A stretch of DNA of 64,000 nucleotides from Carallia brachiata (taxonomy: Eukaryota > Streptophyta > Magnoliopsida > Malpighiales > Rhizophoraceae): NCBI GenBank assembly GCA_021464245.1, contig JADCRB010000038.1:4454924-4518923 (forward strand). Reading direction: 5' to 3'. The notes below the pieces were generated by a model. The model did no database searches. It worked only from the letters and a program-made list of their open reading frames with translations, and had not been told where the DNA came from. This document shows, in pieces, positions 36,101 to 47,753 of this stretch; position 1 is the stretch's first letter; each line of letters begins with the position of its first letter. The translations under genes and the position numbers were made by a program.

Positions 36101-38200
36101 AAATGATAGGAACCAATAGCATCAATGTACTGGACGCAAACTCCATCAGCCTTATTCTTGCACCCTTCTCAAAAGCATAACATATTTCATTCATATCCCC
36201 GCCACATAACCATGTTCAGAAGGAGAGGAAGCAAGAATTTTTAAAAGCTCCCAGGTTCGAAATTTATCCTCATCTCGTGGCTAGCCGTATATACACCTGT
36301 GAACTTTCAAGGGATATCGAATTTCTGGTCAATAACTCTAACCTCTATATAGTGAGCTAAAAAAGGTGATGGTGTGATAGAAAACGACCCATTCCAAAGC
36401 AAAGCCAATCATATAGCCACTACTTTCAAAATGCACAACAATTCATGTGCAAACCTCAAGCTGCATTTTCCAAGCTTGACTTCATGACTTTTTAATCTTA
36501 TTTCCATCAAGAACATAAGGTTGGGGACGTAAAGCTATAAGCTTCCGAACTCCGTTGACTATTTGGCGTATCCCTAGACCCTAGCAATTCTAGCTTAGGA
36601 GATTTATGGCTGTTGGCGAGAATGTGCCACAGGCTCCGCCGATGATTGAAGTGTAGAAGATGATACTAAGCACTTGTCATGCTTATTCTTTTTAAATGAT
36701 TGGTGACCAAAATAGAATCATTAAATATGTGTTGAAGGGAGTTCTTTCTCTTCCCAACAACTAAAGCATACTATCCAGCAGAGAATTGACCACTATTGTG
36801 AGTAAGATGCTGAAGGCCAGACTGCATAGAGGTGTCACTCTGTATAGAGAAAAAGCCCCAAGACTTTTGGAAAGCATCCACCTACAATACAAAAGGATTG
36901 AAATTCACTAGTTCCTTTTCAGGCAAGTTAACAACAATAATAACTTTTTTAGGCCTCTTGCATACGGGTCGGTCATGATATCCCTTGTACGAAGATTGTC
37001 ATTCAAATTCCAAATTGGAATAGAGTTGCCAACCTAGAGTGAGTCCACTTGACTATTTGCTATGTCAGCTAAAGGAGGGATTAAGCCAAGCTTGTTTATT
37101 GTTGACAGAACAACACATTCAAAATTCAAAAATTTTTGCCAGCCACAATCCAAAGATGGGGTTACAATAGACTGATTTTCGACAATTTGCTAATCATGCG
37201 GATCTTTCCCAGTTGGTGTAATGATCTAATCCTCTGTTTGGCTTGCAACCCTGAAATTCCCTTTCATGAAATATCATTCCCTAATCTGGCAACATTCAAA
37301 ATTAACAGCAATCGTTTCTGTAAAATATGTGTTTTGAATTTGAATATGCTTTTGCTCCTCTATTGGTGTTGGAACTGTCTTTAAGGAAACAACTGTACCA
37401 GTCAGCCTCTGAGAAGTTGAGGAAGAACTAGAGCCTCCACTTAGGAAGTATATACTGGCTTTCTGGCTTGAGTGATATGGACTTTCTCTGTATGCAACAA
37501 AGGCCTTTTGATGGGTAAGGCCCGAAGGGAATCCCCAAAAGACAAAGTAGGAGCAGCACCAAAATGATCCTCTTCATCATCCAAGGGAAATTAAGCTCAC
37601 AGTCTCAAAAGCAAAAGACATGACATAAGTAACCACAACAGTAATAAAAGTTCGGTAATTTCTCATACTTAAACGGAATCCATAAAAACTCACCCGAGCT
37701 TTGTTTAATCTTAGCTCCTTTTAACAATGGGTTTTGAACATCCAACCTCACCTGGAACTGAAGGAAATATGCCCAGCAACCAAGTTTTTCTTCATCCACG
37801 TCCACAACGGACCCAATTTTGTTTCCATGGGCCACAGGTGACACCTCAGTCATAGCTTTCAAAGAAAGGTCATATGCATGAACCCAAAAATAGGTCCAAA
37901 GTAGCTTGATCTTTGAAGGTTGTTCATCACCCTGAAACTCTTGTAATAGTAGGATGTGTTGTCAAAAAAAACCATGGTCTATTGTCCATAACGAACCACA
38001 TATCCACAGCACTAAAAAAATGAAAGCATAACAAGTTTGAATCCAGCTCTTGAGGCCCAAGCTCTTTTTTTGATTTCTAGGCCAACATCAATTTATTGAG
38101 AAGAGCTCTTGAATTAAAAGATTTTTTTTGACCGGAGACTTCCAACAAGATCAAATCCTTCAGGGGGTGGGGAAGCATCATCAGGTGGTGGAAAGACTAT
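33200..38200 (-). mobile_element. Long, degenerate L1-type LINE
   Basis: Minus strand, about 5 kb. From 38.2 kb down: a DUF4283-like N-terminus (AVDMWFVMDNRPWFF near 37980), the zinc-knuckle domain (VPFKYEKLP-type: WIPFKYEKLPNFYYCCGYLCH at 37605-37700), the endonuclease region (about 35.3-36.7 kb; HLTEVPFTSYRFTWSNR, KRLDQTFSN), a linker (SFFENLFAS; LALKQIHPSKA) and RT (ALISKVSSPKHCKDYHSISL, FFVDDSLIFS near 34419-34430). Then YLGLPMGTIAQ.E and KRFLSKARREVLIKAIVQ at 34030-34269, and the 3' part GGMGFRDFSDFNLAMLGKQ near 33900. ORF1-like and ORF2-like parts are both present, so it is nearly full length, but every domain has stops or frameshifts. No target duplication was identified. Confidence 0.85.
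35718..36000. repeat. 142-bp tandem duplication inside the LINE endonuclease
   Basis: Two diverged units, 35718-35858 and 35860-36000, both starting at CATTTGTTCAAAC and containing CATCCARTTGAATYACCACA and TTTAGAGTGAT.TGTGC.ACAATA. The copies differ at many positions, so the duplication is old, or arose before the element decayed. Confidence 0.7.
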
Positions 38201-39906
38201 GAAATCCTTTGCATCCTCCTGCAAAGGGTTCTCCATACCTCAAAAGCAATGGAAAGAATAGCAGCAAAACCAAGAAGAAAAGAAAAGGGAGGGCAAAAGA
38301 AACAAAAACTATGACTCCCAACCTACGAGAAGGGACCCATACACAATGAGATGATGAACTACAGTTTGCAAACGACAAAACTCTCACCGAGCATTGGCCA
38401 AGGAGAGTTTTAGTTGTCTTTTTGTGACAAATGTGGTTAGCAAGAAGTAATGTAATGTTTAAATTGTAATTCTATTATATGCAACATATCATTATTTTAA
38501 AGAGTTTTTTTGCAAAACTAATTTAAAATATTTGAAAAGAGGTGTCAGATTATTTGGTGGAAGAAAAGATATTTGCAGTTTTTGTGTTTTTCCCCACTTT
38601 GTGGTGATATCTTTTCTTAAAAAAAAAAAAAAAAAGAAAACAAAAACTGTTTTTTTTTTTTTTTTTTTACAATTTCTATTAGTTGAAAAGTCCATGTTTT
38701 AAAAGAAAGAAAAAGGGGTAAAGTTCTCCCTTTTTTTGTTTTTTATTACTTCTTTTATTTGAATGTAAATTCTAAATATCAAACTCAAACTTAAACTCTT
38801 TTTTTTTTTTTTTTTTTGTTTATACTTAATCGTCCCCCTTCCTTTTTCCTTACTTTAATTCCTTTCAGTTCCTAGAACCAAAACCCAAGCTTCGTATATA
38901 TTTTTCCGGAAGTTTCATCTCCATCACATATTTTCTTCATTTGCTTCCCCATGTCATTTTGGTGATTTTCTTAGCTTTTTTTCTAAAACATGTGGATATT
39001 GATACTTCTGCAGATATGACGACTATGGTGGAGTCCTGTCTGAGACCTATCTCAATTTGTTTCTTCTTGTTACAAGGAATTAGGGACTCGTAAATCATTT
39101 CACTTGGTTCCCATTGTAAAGAATGCGTAGTTTATTTTTAACCCTTATACTTTTTGCCTTTGATATCTCTGTTGAAAATTTTATGTCATTTCCTTGAGTT
39201 GGTTTTGAACTCATTTGGGTTCAGTCCTTCGTCATTAACGCAATAGGAGTTAGTGGTTGGCATTGCAAAAGTTATAAATACCAATTTTAGTTTATCTCTT
39301 TCAACATTAATTTGAACTCTGCTTTTATGAATTCTAATTTTGTGGTTCTTTTTCGCAGGCTGATGAACTTGTACAAGGAGACCCTCATTTGGGTACCTTC
39401 GGAAAATCGCTCAAGGCATAAAACTGATGGTCTCATCACATGCACAAGCATAAGAGTCTCATACTTTATATATCACATTCAATTGCTCATTAATGGCAAT
39501 AACAACCAAATAAAATCACAAGTAGTCTCGAAACATTAAGGTTAATGTCATCTTGATATTTTACCCTCTTTTAGCTCACGTACGATAAAAGGAGAAAAGG
39601 AATATACCATCATGACTCAAACAGTAGTACACGACTGCACGCTATGTTAAACCACAAGAGTTTATTTGAAAGAAGAGACTTGAAGGAAAATTTCGTTCAG
39701 ATTTACATTAATGTCCCGCCAAGCCTGGGGCCTCTGATCATCAAATTATCCATCCCTCTAGCTGCTTATGATATTTGATATTGATTTTATATGTAGGGGC
39801 AAATAGGCGATGTCAAGCTTATAGCTTTTCACAAATATTAACTCAAAGTTAACGAACCAGTTACGAATGAATAAATCACCAACGTGATCAGTAATTACTG
39901 ACCTAA
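38201..39906. other. Intergenic DNA between LINE and lipase gene
   Basis: Contains A- and T-runs at 38617-38669 and 38799-38818. On the plus strand, TTCTTTTTCGCAG at 39347-39359 looks like a 3' splice site. It is followed by the frame ADELVQGDPHLGTFGKSLKA and a stop at 39421, and a similar CTTCTGCAG lies at 39014. This could be a relic of a split gene, but no family is recognised and no flanking exon could be confirmed. Confidence 0.3.
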
Positions 39907-42900
39907 TTAATAAGCATCAACATCCTCTTCGTGGTCCATCAATTTCCAAGAACCATCTACTTGTTGGACCATTCCCCTTGTTCTTTTCAATCCGCCATGA
40001 AACTGGCACAAGATACTCGTCCTTTAAACCGTCCATTGTTTTGTTAATGAGAGCGATATCACGATTAACCTCCAAATTAAACCCTCCTTTGGACCCTTGT
40101 GTACCTGCCACTCCATGCAAATATGCCTCCAAATTGTGCCAACTTGACACATTTCCTGGGCTCTTCAAGTACTGGGATTCCGTAGTATCGATGGCCAATT
40201 CTTCTCCCACCTCCGCATATCCTATCAATGGATAGTTTGGGACGATATCCAGAGCATTGCGAACGCGTAAAGCTCGGAGATCTTTGTATCCTGAAAACAG
40301 CTTCTTGAAGTTTAAGTCGCCAACGCGAGGGCTACCAAAGACGATGGCTGTGACAGGACATGCTTTACGTGGATGAGATTTAGGTCTGTTGAATCCATTG
40401 GCCACTATATCCACAGCATTCAGTGTCGCAAGTGCAGCCCCAAGGCTGTGGCCGGTTACAGTTATGCTGATTTCCTCATTTTTGTATTGCTCCACTAATC
40501 TCTTTACCTCATCAATAACCTAATAAACAGCACCTCAGATGAAGAAATAAAAATAAAAATATCGAATAAAATTCAATTAAGAATATATGTATTTCTTATG
40601 TCCATCAAATTGTTTTCTAACCAAAAAGTCTCCCAACAGATTTTGTCTTGCGAGACCGATCTGTTTATAAGTTTCGTATTCATGAATTAATCATTAGATG
40701 TCTCAAGTTCTTCTTGAGCAGCTCCTCTAACCACAAGATTGGAATTCAAATTCCAATCTCATCCCTAATTTTCTCTTTTCTACACCGAGGCTATCAGTTC
40801 CAACTGATTAAAAAAAATTAAAGCTAATACATAATAATTTTAAGTACTTACTAATTTTACTCTTTTTTTATAAGTAAAACTAACTTATATCTAATATTAT
40901 TCAGATATTATTTTTAATTTTTTTATTCAAGTGGACCCTACTTATTGTATAGTATAAAATCATGAGTAATTTACACTCACTTAAAAAATGAACTATTTCT
41001 TATATGTTCACATGTGTCTAAAATAAAGACAAACTGTATTTAGGCGGCAATAATGAATGTATTTTAAACAATCATATTACAACTTATGAACCAAAAGAAT
41101 AGTAATAATTTTTCGTTTCACTTTTTATTGTTACAATTACTCAAAATGTACTTATTGTTGTAATATGAATATTATTTGAATAATTTTTGGTTTAACCATA
41201 AACATTTACTAAAAATAAAGTGGATACAATTCAAACAAGGTTAAAAAAAAGTGACATGACCAATAGGAAAAGATTCTATTTATTACTTATCTTTAATAGG
41301 AAAATCTAATTGTGACTACCTGCCATTAAGTTTCAAGTTAGAATATCGGGGATCGATTATTACTGCCTTTAAACAACTCGTACCAAGGGTTTAATTTAAC
41401 ATGTCGATTAACCAAAACAAGCAAAACAAAACCATGTAGAAGCTTGGTTCAAGGGAAAAAAAAAAAAAACATGCAGAAGCTCTCTCTCTCTCTCTCTCTC
41501 TCCCCGATCTACTAAAACTTTCTTACTGGTGCTTAACGAAATTGAAGGCTTGTTCTCTTTTCGAACTAGTTGGGAAATAATTCAATTTATAGGGAAATTC
41601 AATTCTTCTCCAATTATTATGAATAAAGAAAAATATTTTTAGATGTGTTTAAAATAGCTGTTAGGGTTTCATTAAAAAAAAATTTTATAGCCACATCAAT
41701 ATTATAATTCAAGTTTTAATAATAATCAATTTGTGAATTCCCTCCGGAGTAATAATTTTTTAATTAATTTATGTAAAACACTTTTCAAGAAAAAAAAAAA
41801 AAACACTCGTGTATGATGCAGGTGTACAGCTAGTCCATATATATAATAATGAACTCTAAATCTAAGAGAAACTTTATGATCATAAAAGTATTTTGGCTAC
41901 ATCATTTTGTTTTTTTTTTTTTTTTTTGAGAAGGCTACATCATTTTGTTGAATACGCTAATTTTGCGACAATTGAAAACTTTTTTTTCCATAATGAAAGT
42001 CTATAATACAACGTGGACTACACTTATGATCATCTCATATAGAAAAAACTAAAAAAAAAAAAAAAAACATGAAGACTGGTGTGGGAGACAAGACAGAGAC
42101 AAGTGATGAGTCTTAAAAATTTTTGTTTGGAAAAAATATTATGTGCATATAATTAAAATAAAGTATACAAACAATCTTACAAAATATTTGATGCACACTG
42201 TACTTAACTGTCCTTTATTGTATGCACCTCATAAGTTTTTTGAAAAAAACAAAAACTCATGGAGTTGTCACAATTAGATGAATTAACAAGTTAAGATAAA
42301 TACAAGTCAATGCTTGCAAGTCATAACAACATCTTTCCATGGCATATTAACTGTTCTTTAACTTTTCCCTTACTGGAGAGCTTATGTTATGTCAAAGAAA
42401 ATGTTAAAATTAATCAGGCACGATGGCTAACGAGAGATGGTTTTACCATATTCCGGAGTTAGTCAGGCATTAAAAATACTCAGCATTATTCCTATGTATA
42501 TACATAGATAACATACTTAAATTACCTGATCTCTGGCGCTGGCCTTATTGAAAGGTGAACGCGGATCTTCAGAAGCGTAGATGGAGTACCAACCTTGGTG
42601 CACACTGGGATCACCAGAAGAAGACTTGCCGAGTAATTTTGCAGCCGAGACCAAACCGAATTCAAAATCATTAACCCACTCCAACGTCTGCACCGTGCCT
42701 CTCCAAGCAACGACAATATCCCTCCTCCCCAACGCAGCCTTCCCTTCATCGGTGGCCATCGCAATGTAACCCATCCAATTCGATTCCTTGCTCCAAACCT
42801 CCCTCGACAATGACTTGATCATAAATCCATCAGGGAGCTGGATTTGAGACGTTGCGTACAAGTACTTGGTAACGTTGTACTTGTATGGATGGCCTTTCTC

Positions 42901-43115
42901 TAAACCAACCTTGGAGAAAAGGTCTCCCTTTGCGTATAGGCTGCTTCCTGCATACTTGGAGACCTTCTGTGTGTTGAAAGTGTCATATGTAGCTTGAGCC
43001 ATTTCGCCATAGTGAATGATGTTTCGCCGAAGATCCATGTCTAGAGGATCCAATAAATCCTTCCAATTATCTTCACCACTTAGTTTTCTCCACTCTTTCC
43101 TATGCTGTCCACCAT
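39907..43115 (-). CDS. Phospholipase A1, class II (DAD1-like lipase), two exons, with two apparent frameshifts
   Basis: Exon 1 is 42526-43115 and exon 2 is 39907-40519; the phase-0 junction joins ...SARDQ to VIDEVKRL. The protein is a cytosolic-type (no transit peptide seen) alpha/beta hydrolase that in this family removes the sn-1 acyl chain of phospholipids. Motifs: [12 protein letters not shown] and [11 protein letters not shown] near the N-terminus, VAWRGT (oxyanion side), the nucleophile [16 protein letters not shown] (Ser near residue 230), LDIVPNYP with the Asp, and [14 protein letters not shown] with the His. About 410 residues, the usual length. Oddities: from ATG 43115 the frame reads VDSIGK and then breaks at about 43091-43100 (one base short) before [11 protein letters not shown]. 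In exon 2, four Gs at 39974-39977 shift the tail, giving a stop at 39917; one base fewer would restore the usual family tail and a stop at 39907-39909. Either a young pseudogene or assembly indels. An alternative start at 43038 would avoid the first break. Confidence 0.88.
40520..42525 (-). other. Single intron of the phospholipase A1 gene
   Basis: 2006 bp with a GTAAT donor (CAG|GTAAT) and an acceptor TTTATTAG|GTT on the minus strand. AT-rich with several A/T homopolymers and a CT microsatellite at 41480-41502. No gene or recognisable transposon inside. Confidence 0.85.
41480..41502. repeat. CT microsatellite
   Basis: About eleven CT units in the lipase intron (GA on the sense strand), directly next to an A-run at 41457-41469. 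Confidence 0.9.
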
Positions 43116-43310
43116 GTTTTTCCTCTTCTTCTTGCCTAAAAAGCACCTAACTAGAACGGGCATGTTTCTTCGCGGTGTAGCTGTAGATATGTACCGCTAA
43201 GAAATGAGGCTAAACCTGAACCAGTGCTTGAGAAATAGCTATCCATACACTGATATGGGATGTACGGGTTCTCGAGGAGAGAGGAGCCGTGGTGCTTCTT
43301 GGGGGCTTAT

Positions 43311-43322
43311 GGATATATATTG
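43311..43322 (-). promoter_or_regulatory. Possible TATA box of the lipase gene
   Basis: CAATATATATCC on the minus strand about 200 bp upstream of the ATG at 43115. An in-frame upstream ATG (43163) lies between them. Position is plausible, but TATA-like words are common in this AT-rich DNA. Confidence 0.3.
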
Positions 43323-43368
43323 TAATTAATCGGATATACAGAGACTTGACTTCTATAGCTTTCTTTCC

Positions 43369-43372
43369 TTTC

Positions 43373-43404
<32 letters not shown>

Positions 43405-43931
43405 ACACTATGATCAAGATTTTATCATTTAAGCTGTTTAAAACACGACAACACGACAGCGTATACAGATGGGACATTGCTTTCTTTGGGTTCCATTAGC
43501 TAGTTATATGGGATTACCGTAAATTTCAACTATATATTTCATTATTTTGTAATAATACACAGATTTTTTATAATCACATATATTATTTTATGCAAAAAAA
43601 ATAAACTGTAAATTTTTGTTACACAAAATATAATTGTTATTGTAAAAATTATAAATATTATTGTATATAATTAAAACATATGACGCTACAATATGACCAC
43701 CAACATTTTCCGGCTTTATAATTGATACTAGAACTTGAAATCCATAAAAACCTGACATCTGTATTGCTTGATCTGTTCTAGTCAAAGACTTCTCAGGTTT
43801 AAACTTGCTGAACTTTCCTAAAAGAGTTCAAATTAAGCTATACGATTTGATCTTAATGGCCAGCCGCCCACAACGGCCTATAGTGGAATTTTGGTAACTG
43901 AGACAGTGTGTGGCTTGTCAATGTGTACAAC
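43369..43931. other. Upstream flank of the lipase gene
   Basis: A T-run of about 30 bases at 43370-43400, then AT-rich DNA with no gene. Confidence 0.4.
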
Positions 43932-44570
43932 CCAATGTTAAAAGAACCGGACCGGACCAGTCGATTCAACTGAAAAAACTTGGAAACGGTCCTAAGTCCG
44001 GTCTGATTCAATTTAAAAATAATTCGGACCGAACTGAAAAAAATTAGTCAAAAATCAGAAAAACCGTCAAAAACTAGAAAATAGACAAAAAATCGGACCG
44101 GTTGAACCGGTTCAATTTAAACCAAAACATTTTAAATTATAATTTTACCCAAAACTTCATCTAAATTATAATGAAAACTCTAATTTTAACTAAAAATTTT
44201 AATTTAGTTCTTAATTGATTAAAATTTTCAATTTAATCTTTAAAATTAAAAATTAATATTAAATCACTATTTATAAATATTATTTTTTCAATTAATTTTT
44301 ATAAATTATATTTTGTTAAATATACTAATTGTAATATCCTTAATGTATGTAAATATTAATATAATTCTTAAAATACACTTTATTTTAAATATTTATTATC
44401 ATTCTTATATAATATAACATTTTATATAATTATATAAACTATATAAAAATTTAATTTTTATATATTTAATGTTAAATACCGGTTTAACCGCGGTTTTACC
44501 GGTTGAACCGGTTGAACTTTAAACCTCTCATCTTTCCGGTTCAATGACCGTTCGGTTCTGAAAACCTTGG
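43932..44570. mobile_element. CCGGTT-rich MITE-like repeat, copy 2 (inverted relative to copy 1)
   Basis: Left end CCAATGTTAAAAGAACCGGA; the inverse of the right end reads CCAAGGTTTTCAGAACCGAA, giving imperfect terminal inverted repeats of roughly 20 bp. Internal words TTAGTTCTTAATTGATTAAAA and CTAATTTTAACTAAAAATTT mirror the core of the repeat at 28753-29190. About 200 bp longer than copy 1 because of a larger A/T core. No coding capacity, and no clear target duplication. Confidence 0.75.
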
Positions 44571-45976
44571 TATAATTCGATCCTCCTAGTCAATATTGTC
44601 TTGTGGCCCGTCAAAAAATATATATATATATTGTCTTGTGGAATGTTTGTACGGATCGTCTTTTGGGGTCTTATAATATTAATCATAAGAAAAAAGATGC
44701 ATAATATTAATCATTCGTAAAAGACGGATCGATAATGCAATGTAAACCTACAGCTATTTTTTTTTTTTTTGAACAAGTAAACCTACGCCTAATTATGACT
44801 AGTAAGCACGAGAATAATCATTAATGATAATGCAATGTAGACCTACTTCTACCTTGCATCTAAAATCTATGTCCATTCATTGATGCACTTATCTTTATCA
44901 AGAATGAGAAGATCATCTAGTTCAAGCAAAATTTTTTAGGGGTTTTAAATACCTTTTTTTTTTTTGGTCCATGGTTTTGGATACTAATTGAATACATGGG
45001 AAGTACGTGTGCAGAATAATTTGATCGAAAAGATCACATAAATACATGGCATGCCCTCCAAGTCAGGCAAAGTAATCTTTCAAAGCAATTCATATTCTTG
45101 GCTTAAAAGCTGAAATTGCTACTTTTCGCAGAACTGTAATTTACGTATGATATTAATAATGGAAACCAAGAAAGAATATTTCTTTTTATTTTCCTTCATA
45201 TTTCTTTTGTCCGCATGCATCTGGAAAGAAGTACTTTTTGGTCTCTCGGGAAAGAAGTAGTTTTACTTTAAATATAATGGAATAGTAATAGCAATAATGA
45301 ACTTAATATATTGGCCTACTTTTTCTGGACATACACTTGATATATTCACCTGGTTAGAAATTTGAATTTGTAAATTGGACATTCTAAGTTCCAATATCTG
45401 TAAGAAAAGCAAAGAGATCCTTCTGGAAATTGTATACATTTCTTAGAAATTGTATATAAGTAAATGACTAACGAAAATGTAAACAACTTATAGAAAATGT
45501 AAATGACTTCTAAAATTGCGTTTCAAAAATGAAAGAGTCATCATTGTTTCCGTCTTCGAATCATTTATTTTAAGCTTGATCGGCTTCAATTTTGTAACAA
45601 AGATACTTATTCTTTTAGCTGTGGCACCCATAAAACATAGAAAAGGAGAATACCTTACTTTGAAGTAAACTGCAGGGAAACATCTATGAAAGTACTTGAA
45701 GATGCTTGCAAGTTCAATAAGGCAAGCATTGCAATTTGGGGTTTGTTTGGTATCATTTTTTTTTTTGGGGGGGGGGGGCGCGGGGGGGGGGGGGGGGGGG
45801 GGGGTTAATTTAAAAAAAAAAACAAAGAATACGTTTGACTATGTTGTCTATTTTTTTTAGAGTACCACTACGTAGCCGGAAGAATGTTGACGGAGAAATT
45901 TTTGAATTGTAATTCATTGGATTTATTGTGCAATTCACCATATTACAAGTGCAATTAAAAAAAAAATAAATTACTA
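44571..45976. other. Gene-free stretch upstream of the LTR element
   Basis: No supported gene. Holds T-runs and the G-tract listed separately. Confidence 0.4.
45767..45804. repeat. G-tract
   Basis: Twelve Gs, CGC, then 23 Gs, preceded by a T-run and followed shortly by an A-run. Might form G-quadruplexes, but could also be an assembly or sequencing artefact. Confidence 0.7.
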
Positions 45977-45981
45977 TTATT

Positions 45982-46711
45982 TGTTGGGGAAATTTTCAAA
46001 ATAGAAAAGTCGTGTCCCCTAATTAATTTGGTAGTTATGGATATGTGTCTATTGATGAAAGGACATGTTGAATAGTCGTGTCCACTAAACCCAAAAGACG
46101 CATATCTTGACCAAATAACTACCAAATTATTCTCCCTATAAATATGTGAATTGGCCATTCACATAGTTAATAGAGAAGATAGAATGTTGGGGATATCTTG
46201 GCCAAATAACTACCAAATTATTCTCCCTATAAATATGTGAATTGGTCATTCACATAGTTAATAGAGAAGATAGAATGTTGGGAAAATTTTCAAAATAGAA
46301 AAGTCGTGTCACCTAGTTAATTTGGTGGTTATGGATATGTGTCTATTGATGAAAGAACATGTTGAATAGTCGTGTCCACTAAACCCAAAAGACGCATATC
46401 TTGACCAAATAACTACCAAATTATTCTCCTTATAAGTATGTGAATTAGCCATTCACATAGTTAATAGAGAAGATAGAAAAATCCATAAACTTGTGTGAGT
46501 AATTTTGGATATTACAATAACTTCTCGAGGGCTCAATTTCAGTATTGCAACCTGCAGTTGAGTGTGCTTCATCTTATCCTGTGAGGGAGTTCGCATTATA
46601 CCTTTGTTGCACTTTAGTGAGGGCGAATTTTGCCTTAAGGAAAGTGGCGTTTGTTACACGACTTGAAGCAATTCTTTCATTTCCAATCTCACCCTCTTTT
46701 CTGTTCCAACA
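45982..46711 (+). repeat. 5' LTR of the noncoding LTR element
   Basis: 730 bp, starting TGTTGGGGAAATTTTC and ending TCTGTTCCAACA; the same ends occur at 49936-50573. Preceded by the target duplication TTATT (45977-45981). Inside are three tandem repeats of a segment ending CATAGTTAATAGAGAAGATAG; the 3' LTR has two. The orientation of transcription is taken as plus because the polypurine tract lies before 49936. Confidence 0.93.
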
Positions 46712-47717
46712 ATCTTAAGGCAAAATTTTTTCGTGATTGGAATCTTTACGGAATTGGCTTCTATATCGTGGAATGGACAAGTAAGTTCGTACTTAATTAA
46801 GATACCTCTTTATTTTATTGTTTACAAATTTGGACATCTATGCTTACATGTTTGGTCTACTTGGCACAACCAAAGCATGGAAATAAGATCATTAAGAAAG
46901 CTTGTCATCATTATTGGTAAATATTTAGACATCTGGTTCCCCATGTTTATATAAGTACTCGAAAACTAGCACTTTTGTGCATTAATGTTAACTTTGCATG
47001 TCCATTTGGGTTGAAAACATATTTACAACTAGTCATTAAAGGCCACGGGAATGGTGGGGGAATTGAATAACATAGGGACACATCACAGAAGGGTCACAAA
47101 GTATAAATGGTGTGCATTGCCGCTCCAACGCCTTTTGCTTGCTATCCACATGATTTAAATTGCAAAAGTAATTCAAGAAAAGGTGGGACAATGGTGCATA
47201 AATGCTGGGTCTCAAACACCAATAAGGAAGCCATTCAAGGGGACTTGTTGGCAGTTATTTGTAACCCCTATGACCAGTATAGTTTTAAAAAATAATAATA
47301 ATAATAATAAAAAAATTTTCATGCATCAACTAGCTAAATTAAACAAAGGAAACCAAATTAAATTACATAATTGAAATTTCTGAGTTTGTAATTATAATTG
47401 CTTGTTTTAACGTGCATGGAACTTAATTATGCATCATGAATGAGTGCATTGGACATTGAATATTGTCAATACACGGATATGAACCTAGAAATGAACAAAC
47501 ACCAAAAACACTACTATGCAGTATGTGAACATTGAAAGTCTACATGTCCGTCGTCTCAGTCATGATGTCTGGATGTCTTATTCTAACGTGGCAGCATTGA
47601 TATTGAATTAATGTCATGTTATTCATTTAGTTGTTGATATGACTTTGGCATGCATGATGGATAAAGAACTTATACACATACATATATGAATGATGTTCTG
47701 CATAGGCATTTGTGATC

Positions 47718-47753
<36 letters not shown>

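Noticed and set aside
43113..43163. Upstream ATG at 43163 as the lipase start
   Set aside because: In frame with ATG 43115 but adds a basic stretch not typical of the family; the shorter start fits the usual N-terminus better, although both are cut off by the same frame break.
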